This document shows positions 5,706 to 10,874 of a stretch of 10,874 nt of DNA, in pieces; the first letter of the stretch is position 1, and every line of letters starts with the position of its first letter. The DNA is taken from NCBI GenBank assembly GCA_945917385.1, contig CAMEHJ010000020.1, positions 1-10,874 of the forward strand. The letters are read 5' to 3'. Source of the DNA: an uncultured bacterium. GTDB lineage: Bacteria > Bacillota_A > Clostridia > Oscillospirales > Oscillospiraceae. A model generated the notes under the pieces. It had not been told where the DNA came from, ran no database searches, and worked only from the letters and a program-made list of their open reading frames with translations. A program made the position numbers and the translations under genes.

Positions 5706-6809
5706 GTGCCTCTTGAAATAGTTCGCAACGACATCACAAAAATGAAAGTAGACGCCATCGTTAACGCGGCAAAGGAATCGCTTCTGGGCGGCGGAGGCGT
5801 GGACGGCAGCATCCACCGCGCTGCAGGGCCTAAACTTCTCGAAAAGTGCAGAAAGCTCGGCGGATGCAGGACGGGAGACGCGAAAATCACGAAGGCATAC
5901 GACCTGCCGTGCAGGTATGTGATACATACGGTCGGCCCCGTGTGGCAAGGCGGCGGACACGGAGAGAGGGAGAAGCTTGTATCCTGCTACCGCAAGAGCC
6001 TTGCGCTGGCGAAGGAGCACGGCTGCGAGACGGTCGCGTTCCCGCTTATCTCGGCGGGGAGCTACGGCTATCCCAAGGAACAGGCGCTTCGCGTCGCGGC
6101 GGACACCATAGGAGACTTTCTCGCGGAAAACGAGATGAGGGTCTATATAGTAGTCTTTGACAAGACCGCGTTTAAAATAGGATCGGAGCTGTTCTCGGAT
6201 ATCGCGGAGTATATCGACGACAACTATGTCGAAGCATTCGCGGACGCGCGGCGGGAGCGGCAGGAAAGGGCGAAACGGTTTGACCCGAAGCACTATGAGA
6301 GAAATGCGTACTATCCCGACGAAAGCGCGGATATTCCCTTGCCTGTGCAATACAGCGATTACGGGGATGCAGCCGTATGCGGCGCAGCGGTCTGCGATTA
6401 CGGTCTGCCGCCGTTCGGCGCACAGGCGAAGAGCGCGGAGCCGGATCTCGGCGATATGCTCAAGGAGCTGGACGCGGGATTTTCCGAGACGCTTTTGAAG
6501 CTTATCGACCGCACCGGGAAAAAGGATTCGGAAATCTATAAAAAGGCCAATGTTGACCGTAAGCTGTTTTCCAAGATACGCAATAATCCGGACTACAAGC
6601 CCTCCAAGACGACGGCGCTCGCCTTCGCGATAGCGCTGGAGCTGGACCTTGAGGAGACGAAGGACCTCATTTCCCGCGCGGGCTTCGCACTGACTCACAG
6701 CAGCAAGTCTGACGTGATAATCGAATACTTTATCAAGCGCGGGCAGTACAATATTTTCGTGATAAACGAGGCGCTGTTTGCCTTTGACCAGAGCCTGCTG
6801 GGGGCATAA
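5706..6809 (+). CDS. Macro-domain protein with C-terminal Xre-like helical domain
   Basis: 367 aa, GTG start (see the adjacent ribosome binding site). Residues 1-165 are a MacroD-type macro domain, which binds ADP-ribose or removes it from proteins: NDIT (8-11), [19 protein letters not shown] (16-34), HTVGPVW (74-80) and ISAGSYGYP (115-123). D33 matches the catalytic Asp of MacroD1, but K23 replaces the Asn that assists it (NAAN becomes NAAK). Residues 166-250 are a charged then Gly/Ala/Tyr-rich linker. Residues 250-365 are a separate helical domain resembling an Xre/Cro helix-turn-helix followed by extra helices: [20 protein letters not shown] (261-280), [20 protein letters not shown] (282-301), then [20 protein letters not shown] (304-323). 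I believe this tail also exists as separate clostridial proteins. The protein may link ADP-ribose signals to DNA binding or to a partner protein. Fusion and domains are seen; function is inferred. Confidence 0.88.
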   Translation: MPLEIVRNDITKMKVDAIVNAAKESLLGGGGVDGSIHRAAGPKLLEKCRKLGGCRTGDAKITKAYDLPCRYVIHTVGPVWQGGGHGEREKLVSCYRKSLALAKEHGCETVAFPLISAGSYGYPKEQALRVAADTIGDFLAENEMRVYIVVFDKTAFKIGSELFSDIAEYIDDNYVEAFADARRERQERAKRFDPKHYERNAYYPDESADIPLPVQYSDYGDAAVCGAAVCDYGLPPFGAQAKSAEPDLGDMLKELDAGFSETLLKLIDRTGKKDSEIYKKANVDRKLFSKIRNNPDYKPSKTTALAFAIALELDLEETKDLISRAGFALTHSSKSDVIIEYFIKRGQYNIFVINEALFAFDQSLLGA

Positions 6810-6830
6810 GGCCGCAATGCTGCAGAACAG

Positions 6831-6869
6831 AAAACCGGCGTGCCGAAAAATTCGACACGCCGGTTTTTT
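6831..6869. terminator. Bidirectional terminator between macro gene and iorB
   Basis: AAAACCGGCGTG (6831-6842) pairs with its complement at 6856-6867. An inner CGAA/TTCG stem beyond one C-A mismatch leaves a 3-base loop. A- and T-runs flank it, serving the convergent macro gene and iorAB. Confidence 0.88.
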
Positions 6870-6876
6870 ATATACT

Positions 6877-7464
6877 TCATTTACTTTTTTTCGCTGCTGC
6901 TCTCCCGGCGCGAAACGCCCTGATATTCAGCTCGCGCACCTTTTCGGGAACGGTCTCGGCAACGACGCTCTCCCAATCGACCTCCGGCACCTTGAGCACA
7001 TCACACACCGCACCGAACAGCACGATATTCATGCACTTCGGATTCCCAAGCGCAAGCGCGATTTTGCCCGCGTCAATGACGATGGTGTGAAAGGCGCTTT
7101 GCATTGCCTCGATACAGCCCTCCGGGTACTTCTCAAGCCCTGCGGCGGTGGTCATGGAGTCCTGCTCGAAGTCGTTGATGATGGCGATACCGTCCGGCTT
7201 GAGAAAATTCGCGTAACGGACGGCCTCCATTTTCTCCAGAGAGATCAGAATGTCCGCTTCGCCCTCGCCGAACACGGGGCCGTAGACCTTTTCACCCCAG
7301 CGAACCTGCGTGGAGACGCTGCCGCCGCGCTGCGCCATGCCGTGAACCTCGCTCTGCTTGACGTCGTAGCCGGCTTTGATCAGGCCGTTTGTAATGATTT
7401 TGCTGATGAGGATCGCGCCATGACCGCCGACGCCGACCATAATTACGTTTGTTGTGCCGCCCAT
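6877..7464 (-). CDS. iorB: Indolepyruvate:ferredoxin oxidoreductase, beta subunit
   Basis: 195 aa, cytoplasmic. It is the small subunit of the IorAB complex, which oxidatively decarboxylates indolepyruvate and other aryl-pyruvates (from Trp, Phe, Tyr) to aryl-acetyl-CoA, passing electrons to ferredoxin. The sequence is a pyruvate-ferredoxin-oxidoreductase gamma-type fold: VGVGGHGAILISKII (10-24) and the hallmark SEVHGMAQRGGSVSTQVRWG (38-57), then GEADILISLEKMEAVR. Length fits the family. Its ATG directly abuts the iorA stop codon (no gap), with AAGGAGG inside the 3' end of iorA, so translation is coupled and the subunits should be made in equal amounts. A strong terminator follows. Identification is secure; preference among aryl-pyruvates cannot be read from sequence. 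Confidence 0.95.
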   Translation of the reverse strand: MGGTTNVIMVGVGGHGAILISKIITNGLIKAGYDVKQSEVHGMAQRGGSVSTQVRWGEKVYGPVFGEGEADILISLEKMEAVRYANFLKPDGIAIINDFEQDSMTTAAGLEKYPEGCIEAMQSAFHTIVIDAGKIALALGNPKCMNIVLFGAVCDVLKVPEVDWESVVAETVPEKVRELNIRAFRAGRAAAKKSK

Positions 7465-9216
7465 TTACTTCTCCTCCTTTTCAATGGCGTCAAAAGGACA
7501 GACCTGCGCGCATACCGTACAGCCCACGCACAGAGTGGGGTCGATGACCGCCTTTCCTTCGCGAACCGCAACGGCGGGGCAGCCGACCTTCAGACAACTT
7601 TTGCAGCTTCGACATTTGTCGGTATTCACCCTGCACAGTGACGGTTTAAAATTGGCGCGCTTGAGGAGCAAACAGGGACGGCGGGAGATGATCGCCGCCG
7701 GTACCTCGGACGCGAGCGCGTCGTCCACCGCCTTCTGCATGGCGGTAAGATCCTGCGGGTCAACAATGATAATGTTCTGATAGCCGTAGGCCTCCAAAAC
7801 CTTCTCGATGCTGATAGCGTCCGCCGCCTCGCCCTGCAGGGTGTAGCCGGTGCCGGGATTTTCCTGGTGGCCGGTCATGCCGGTGATGCGGTTATCCAGA
7901 ACGCAGGGTATCATTTTCCCCTTGTTGTAAATGATCTCGGCAGCGCCGGTCATGCCGCTGTGGAAGAAGGTGGAGTCGCCCAGAACGCCGAATACCTTCC
8001 GGCTCTCGTCGCCTGCTTTTTCAAAAGCCTTTGCCATGCCCATGCCGACGGAGAAGCCGCCGCCCATGCACACACAGGCGTCCATGCACTTGAGCGGAGC
8101 GGAGCCGCCGAGCGTGTAGCAGCCGATATCGCCGGTGACAACGAAGTTTTTGTTCTTGGACAGCGTGTAGAAGAAGCCCCTGTGAGGACAGCCCGGGCAG
8201 AGCGCGGGAGGACGGGATACCGCCTTGACGGCGACGGGAACGGTCTTTGGCTTAACACCGAAGATGCGCTCGCGCACTAAGGCGGTGTTCAGCTCGTACA
8301 TATCGCCGATAAGCTCGTTTCCGATGCAGTCGATGCCGGCGGCCTTGATCTCCGTCTCGATAAGCGGCTCCAGCTCCTCGACGACGTAGAGCTTTTCAAC
8401 CCTGGAGGCAAAGTCGCGGATAAGCCCCATCGGGAGGGGATAGGTAAGTCCCAGCTTCAGAAAGGATGTGTCCTCCGGAAAGACCTCTTTTGCGTACTGA
8501 TACGCAACGGAGGAGGAAATGACCCCCACCTTGCTCCCTTTAAGCTCCATGCGGTTGAGAGGGCAGGTATTGCCGTACTCCTCAAGCGCCTGCATACGCT
8601 TCTCAACAAGGGCGCGGTTGCGGTAGGCGTTCGCGGGGGTGCAGACGTGCTTCTGCCCGTCGCGCGAGTAGGGCTTTACAGGTACAGAGACACGCTCGCC
8701 GAACTCGACAAGTGTTTTGGAATGGCTGATGCGGGTGGTGGTACGGAAGAGAACGGGCGTGTCGAAGTGTTCCGAGATTTCGCAGGCTACCCTGACAAAA
8801 TCCTTGCACTCCTGGCTGTCGGAAGGCTCCACCATAGGGATCTTCGCGGCGCGGGCGTAGTAGCGGTTGTCCTGCTCGTTCTGGGAAGAGTGCATACTGG
8901 GGTCGTCTGCCGTGACGATAATGAAGCCCGCGTTCACCCCCAGATAGCTGGCGGTGAAAATCGGGTCGGCGGCAACATTCAGACCGACGTGCTTCATCGC
9001 GCACAAAGAGCGGCTTCCGGCGATTGCCGCGCCGTATGCCACCTCGGTCGCCACCTTTTCGTTGGGCGCCCACTCGCAGTACACGTCATCCTTATAAGCG
9101 GCGGCGTTTTCAAGTATCTCCGTGCTGGGCGTTCCGGGATAGGCAGAGCAGATCCTTATACCGGCCTCATAGATACCGCGGGCTACCGCCTCGTTACCGG
9201 AGAGTAAGTGCTTCAT
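7465..9216 (-). CDS. iorA: Indolepyruvate:ferredoxin oxidoreductase, alpha subunit
   Basis: 583 aa; the start at 9216 has an AAAGG/GGTGAGG ribosome binding site and gives the usual MKHLLSGNEAVARG opening. It is the thiamine-diphosphate and Fe-S subunit. Domain order: the N-terminal pyrimidine-binding domain with YPGTPSTEI (26-34), a middle domain (about 225-320), CPGCPHRGFFY (340-350), and a diphosphate-binding domain with GDIGCYTLG (362-370), GDSTFFHSG (413-421) and DNRITGMTGHQ (441-451). The C-terminal bacterial ferredoxin module binds two clusters: C535, C538, C541, C546 and C563, C566, C569, C573. The first set has the slightly altered CxxCxxCx4CP spacing, typical of IorA as I recall. It forms a complex with IorB, and is transcribed divergently from a LysR regulator that probably controls it. 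Confidence 0.96.
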   Translation of the reverse strand: MKHLLSGNEAVARGIYEAGIRICSAYPGTPSTEILENAAAYKDDVYCEWAPNEKVATEVAYGAAIAGSRSLCAMKHVGLNVAADPIFTASYLGVNAGFIIVTADDPSMHSSQNEQDNRYYARAAKIPMVEPSDSQECKDFVRVACEISEHFDTPVLFRTTTRISHSKTLVEFGERVSVPVKPYSRDGQKHVCTPANAYRNRALVEKRMQALEEYGNTCPLNRMELKGSKVGVISSSVAYQYAKEVFPEDTSFLKLGLTYPLPMGLIRDFASRVEKLYVVEELEPLIETEIKAAGIDCIGNELIGDMYELNTALVRERIFGVKPKTVPVAVKAVSRPPALCPGCPHRGFFYTLSKNKNFVVTGDIGCYTLGGSAPLKCMDACVCMGGGFSVGMGMAKAFEKAGDESRKVFGVLGDSTFFHSGMTGAAEIIYNKGKMIPCVLDNRITGMTGHQENPGTGYTLQGEAADAISIEKVLEAYGYQNIIIVDPQDLTAMQKAVDDALASEVPAAIISRRPCLLLKRANFKPSLCRVNTDKCRSCKSCLKVGCPAVAVREGKAVIDPTLCVGCTVCAQVCPFDAIEKEEK

Positions 9217-9262
9217 AAACCTCACCTTTCTGCATAGATTTTTTGTTTTTACCGATAAAATA

Positions 9263-9268
9263 ATTGTA
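9263..9268 (-). promoter_or_regulatory. Candidate -10 of the iorAB promoter
   Basis: On the minus strand TACAAT (5 of 6) lies about 47 bases before the iorA start. No good -35 exists 16-18 bases upstream (TTCCTT at 17). Such a defective -35 is usual where an activator, here probably the LysR protein, recruits polymerase. Confidence 0.35.
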
Positions 9269-9277
9269 CAAAACCAC

Positions 9278-9306
9278 TTGAAAAAAAGGAAATACAAGAC
9301 TAAAAT
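9278..9306 (+). promoter_or_regulatory. Sigma-A promoter of the LysR-type regulator gene
   Basis: TTGAAA (9278-9283, 5 of 6), 17 bases, TAAAAT (9301-9306, 5 of 6). Predicted transcription start is near 9313, inside the LysR-type dyad at 9309-9331, which suggests autorepression. Confidence 0.65.
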
Positions 9307-9308
9307 AC

Positions 9309-9331
9309 AGGCATAAGGAAAGCTTATACCT
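9309..9331. promoter_or_regulatory. LysR-type operator, T-N11-A dyad in the iorA/lysR intergenic region
   Basis: ATAAG (9313-9317) and CTTAT (9323-9327) are inverted around a 5-base centre, giving the T-N11-A core typical of LysR family boxes. The symmetry continues as AGG (9309-9311) and CCT (9329-9331) beyond one mismatched pair. It covers the predicted start site of the regulator gene and lies about 50-75 bases upstream of the predicted iorAB start, the classic recognition-site position for LysR activators. Confidence 0.6.
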
Positions 9332-9352
9332 ATGCGATGGGAGGGAAAGAAC

Positions 9353-10246
9353 ATGACCATCATGCAGGTGCTTTATGTGCTGGAAACTGCACAGCGCGGC
9401 AACGTCTCCAAGGCGGCGGAAAACCTGTTCATATCTCAGCCCGCGCTCTCTTCGCAGATAAAGCGGCTTGAGGAGGAGCTGGGCTGTTCCCTGTTTCACA
9501 GAGAGCCTCAGGGAGTGACGCTGACTGCGGCGGGCAGAGCCTTCTGCGAGGACGCGAAGTATGTTGCGGAGAGCTGGCGCCGCTTGCAGGAGGGAACCAA
9601 GCTGCTGAGGAAAGCGATATGCAGCAGCGTCAATATCGGCATCGGCGCGAGAGCGGTTTCCAACGGCATATTCGAGGCGGTGCTTGAATTTTTCGACCGG
9701 CACCCGGAAATCGAGGTCACATTCACGACCGATATCGGCGGCGATATGCTTGAAGCGCTGGAGGAAAAGACAATCAATCTGATTATCGACCGGCTTCCGC
9801 CGGCCTCCATGATCTCCAGACCCGAGCACTTTTCCGTTTTTGAGCTTTTGAAGGAGCGGCAGTGTATCCTCGTGTCAGAGAACGATACGAGAGCGGGGCG
9901 TACGGAGGGCATACCCTTCCGCGAGCTGAATAACTGCGCTGTTGTGTGCGGCCCTGAAGGCTCGATGGATGACGAGCTGATGCGAAGTCTCTGCCTTGAG
10001 CATGGTGTACGCGTGTCGCGGATTTACCGCGCCGACAATATCGACGCCGTCATGGCGCTGGTGCGCGCCGGGAAAGGGGCATATATAGGGCCGGAGTCCT
10101 TTGCCGCGCGATACGGTGTCCGTGCAATTTCTATGCTGCCGGAAACCGAGATAGCACTGAATCTCATATGCCTGCGGCAAAACAGGGACAATCCCCTCGT
10201 GCTCCAGTTGAAGGAATATCTGAAAGACCGCATCGAATCAAAGTAG
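9353..10246 (+). CDS. LysR-family transcriptional regulator, probable regulator of iorAB
   Basis: 297 aa. The start at 9353 has GGGAGG (9339-9344) 8 bases upstream; the in-frame ATG at 9332 lies before that site and lacks its own. Residues 1-60 are the winged helix-turn-helix of LysR proteins: LETAQRGNVSKAAENLFISQ (10-29), PALSSQIKRLEEELGCSLFHR (30-50) and VTLTAAGRAF (55-64). The rest (about 90-295) is the two-lobed periplasmic-binding-protein-like effector domain, with FEAVLEFFDRHPEIEVTFTT, the hinge region near INLIID, and RAGKGAYIGPESFA (about 239-252). LysR regulators commonly activate the divergent operon when bound to a pathway metabolite. The divergent iorAB and the T-N11-A dyad make an aryl-pyruvate or aryl-acetate effector a reasonable guess. 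Family is secure; target and ligand are inferred. Confidence 0.95.
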   Translation: MTIMQVLYVLETAQRGNVSKAAENLFISQPALSSQIKRLEEELGCSLFHREPQGVTLTAAGRAFCEDAKYVAESWRRLQEGTKLLRKAICSSVNIGIGARAVSNGIFEAVLEFFDRHPEIEVTFTTDIGGDMLEALEEKTINLIIDRLPPASMISRPEHFSVFELLKERQCILVSENDTRAGRTEGIPFRELNNCAVVCGPEGSMDDELMRSLCLEHGVRVSRIYRADNIDAVMALVRAGKGAYIGPESFAARYGVRAISMLPETEIALNLICLRQNRDNPLVLQLKEYLKDRIESK

Positions 10247-10264
10247 ATTTATGCCGAATCAGCA

Positions 10265-10304
10265 AAAAACAGAGTGTGACCGGAATCAGTCACACTCTGT
10301 TTTT
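10265..10304. terminator. Bidirectional terminator overlapping the hydrolase stop codon
   Basis: A perfect 16-bp stem (10265-10280 with 10289-10304) has an 8-base loop (10281-10288) and flanking A/T runs. It lies 18 bases after the LysR stop. On the minus strand one arm encodes the last residues of the hydrolase, and its stop codon (10286-10288) is in the loop. Confidence 0.88.
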
Positions 10305-10873
10305 ATATCATTGCCGCGGCACTGCCCGCCGCCGAAGTTTTGCAGACAGCGGTTCACAAAGCGGGCAACTTCGTTTTCGTATTTTTCGGTATCAACAATA
10401 TAGCTCAATCCGTGTCCCGCATCGGGAAAGGTGACACAGGTGATATCCCCGGCGCAGGCGGCACAGATTTCCCGGCTCATCTCACAGGGGACAAAGCGGT
10501 CGTCCTCGCCGTGAAGCAGCAGGATGGGGACGCCGGTGTTTTTTACCGCCCGGACAGCGTCGGATTCCCTGAGGTCAAAATGCCCGAACAGCCGCGCGCC
10601 GAGCCTGATAAACGGCAGGACGAGCGCCGGAGGCAGGTGCATATCCACCCGGCACACCTTACGCATTATAGCCTCCGGTGAGGAATAGGGGCAGTCTGCG
10701 ATGATGCCGATTATGTTGGAGGGGAGCGCAAGCTCCGACGCCATCAGCACCGTGGACGCGCCCATCGACACGCCGGACAGGAAAACGGGCGTACCGGCGC
10801 CGAAGCGGGAAACGGCGTACCGCGCCCAGGCGAGACAGTCCCGCCGCTCTAAAATACCGAAAGAGATGACGGT
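10286..10873 (-). CDS. Alpha/beta hydrolase, 5'-truncated by window edge
   Basis: 195 residues are visible; the frame is open to the right edge, so the start lies outside the window (the apparent GTG at 10771 is internal). The fold is an alpha/beta hydrolase. Numbered from the first visible residue: the nucleophile elbow GVSMGAS (34-40) with S36, preceded by the strand TPVFLS; the acid in LLLHGEDDRFVP (118-129), probably D125; and the base in FPDAGHGLSYI (149-159), H154. The triad is therefore complete. The pattern ERRDCLAWARYAVSRFG before the elbow resembles BAAT/serine-aminopeptidase-like cytoplasmic or membrane-associated hydrolases common in Firmicutes. An N-terminal membrane anchor is frequent in that group but cannot be checked here. 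Substrate unknown, probably an ester or amide. It ends in a terminator shared with the convergent LysR gene. Confidence 0.9.
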   Translation of the reverse strand, partial: TVISFGILERRDCLAWARYAVSRFGAGTPVFLSGVSMGASTVLMASELALPSNIIGIIADCPYSSPEAIMRKVCRVDMHLPPALVLPFIRLGARLFGHFDLRESDAVRAVKNTGVPILLLHGEDDRFVPCEMSREICAACAGDITCVTFPDAGHGLSYIVDTEKYENEVARFVNRCLQNFGGGQCRGNDIKTECD

Positions 10874-10874
10874 T

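Noticed and set aside
5679..6698. Long open frame on the minus strand (339 codons)
   Set aside because: It lies opposite the macro-domain gene, has no recognisable domain or ribosome binding site, and arises from the GC-rich codon use of the real gene.
6778..7641. Open frame of 287 codons on the plus strand
   Set aside because: It is antisense to iorB and the 3' end of iorA, crosses a terminator, and its translation resembles no protein family.
9217..9363. N-terminal extension of IorA to 9363
   Set aside because: It covers the regulatory region and the divergent LysR start, adding hydrophobic sequence foreign to IorA; the family opening MKHLLSGNEA begins at 9216.

Overview
The window looks like a chromosomal segment of an anaerobic, probably spore-forming, fairly GC-rich member of the Clostridia (Oscillospiraceae-like gut Firmicutes is my best guess). 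The evidence is strong AGGAGG-type ribosome binding sites, sigma-A-like promoters, a GerMN-domain lipoprotein, a ferredoxin-dependent indolepyruvate oxidoreductase, and short intergenic gaps closed by compact hairpin terminators. I saw no rRNA, tRNA, transposase, CRISPR array or prophage module. No stretch longer than about 300 bases lacks a gene.

Layout, left to right. (1) 2-697, plus strand: the C-terminal part of a PP2C-type Ser/Thr phosphatase, cut by the window edge. (2) 778-1935, minus: a lipoprotein with a Pro/Thr linker, a beta-rich middle and a phage-tail-lysozyme-like C-terminal domain. (3) 2117-2752, plus: a stand-alone von Willebrand A (VWA) protein with an intact MIDAS, preceded by a leader with two hairpins. 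(4) 4830 down to 2806, minus: a three-gene operon encoding an HD-domain nucleotidase-like protein, an unrecognised four-helix membrane protein and a cysteine-rich U32-peptidase-like protein, read from a good sigma-A-like promoter. (5) 5012-5593, plus: a GerMN lipoprotein. (6) 5706-6809, plus: a macro-domain (ADP-ribose) protein with an Xre-like C-terminal helical domain, its own promoter and a GTG start. (7) 9216 down to 6877, minus: iorA-iorB, with the iorA stop codon abutting the iorB start codon. (8) 9353-10246, plus: a divergent LysR-type regulator, with a T-N11-A dyad in the shared promoter region that fits both autorepression and iorAB activation. (9) 10873 down to 10286, minus: an alpha/beta hydrolase, 5'-truncated by the window edge, whose stop codon lies in the loop of a bidirectional terminator.

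Two themes stand out. The left two thirds gathers signalling and stress-type proteins (PP2C, VWA, HD nucleotidase, macro-HTH) that resemble, without reproducing, the vWA/kinase/PP2C triads linked to Ter-type stress systems. The right third is a compact regulon in which a LysR protein probably controls oxidation of aryl-pyruvates by IorAB. Nothing here proves a new system. The best candidates for something under-described are the macro-HTH fusion, which has Lys where MacroD-type hydrolases have a catalytic Asn, and the HD/membrane/U32-like operon.
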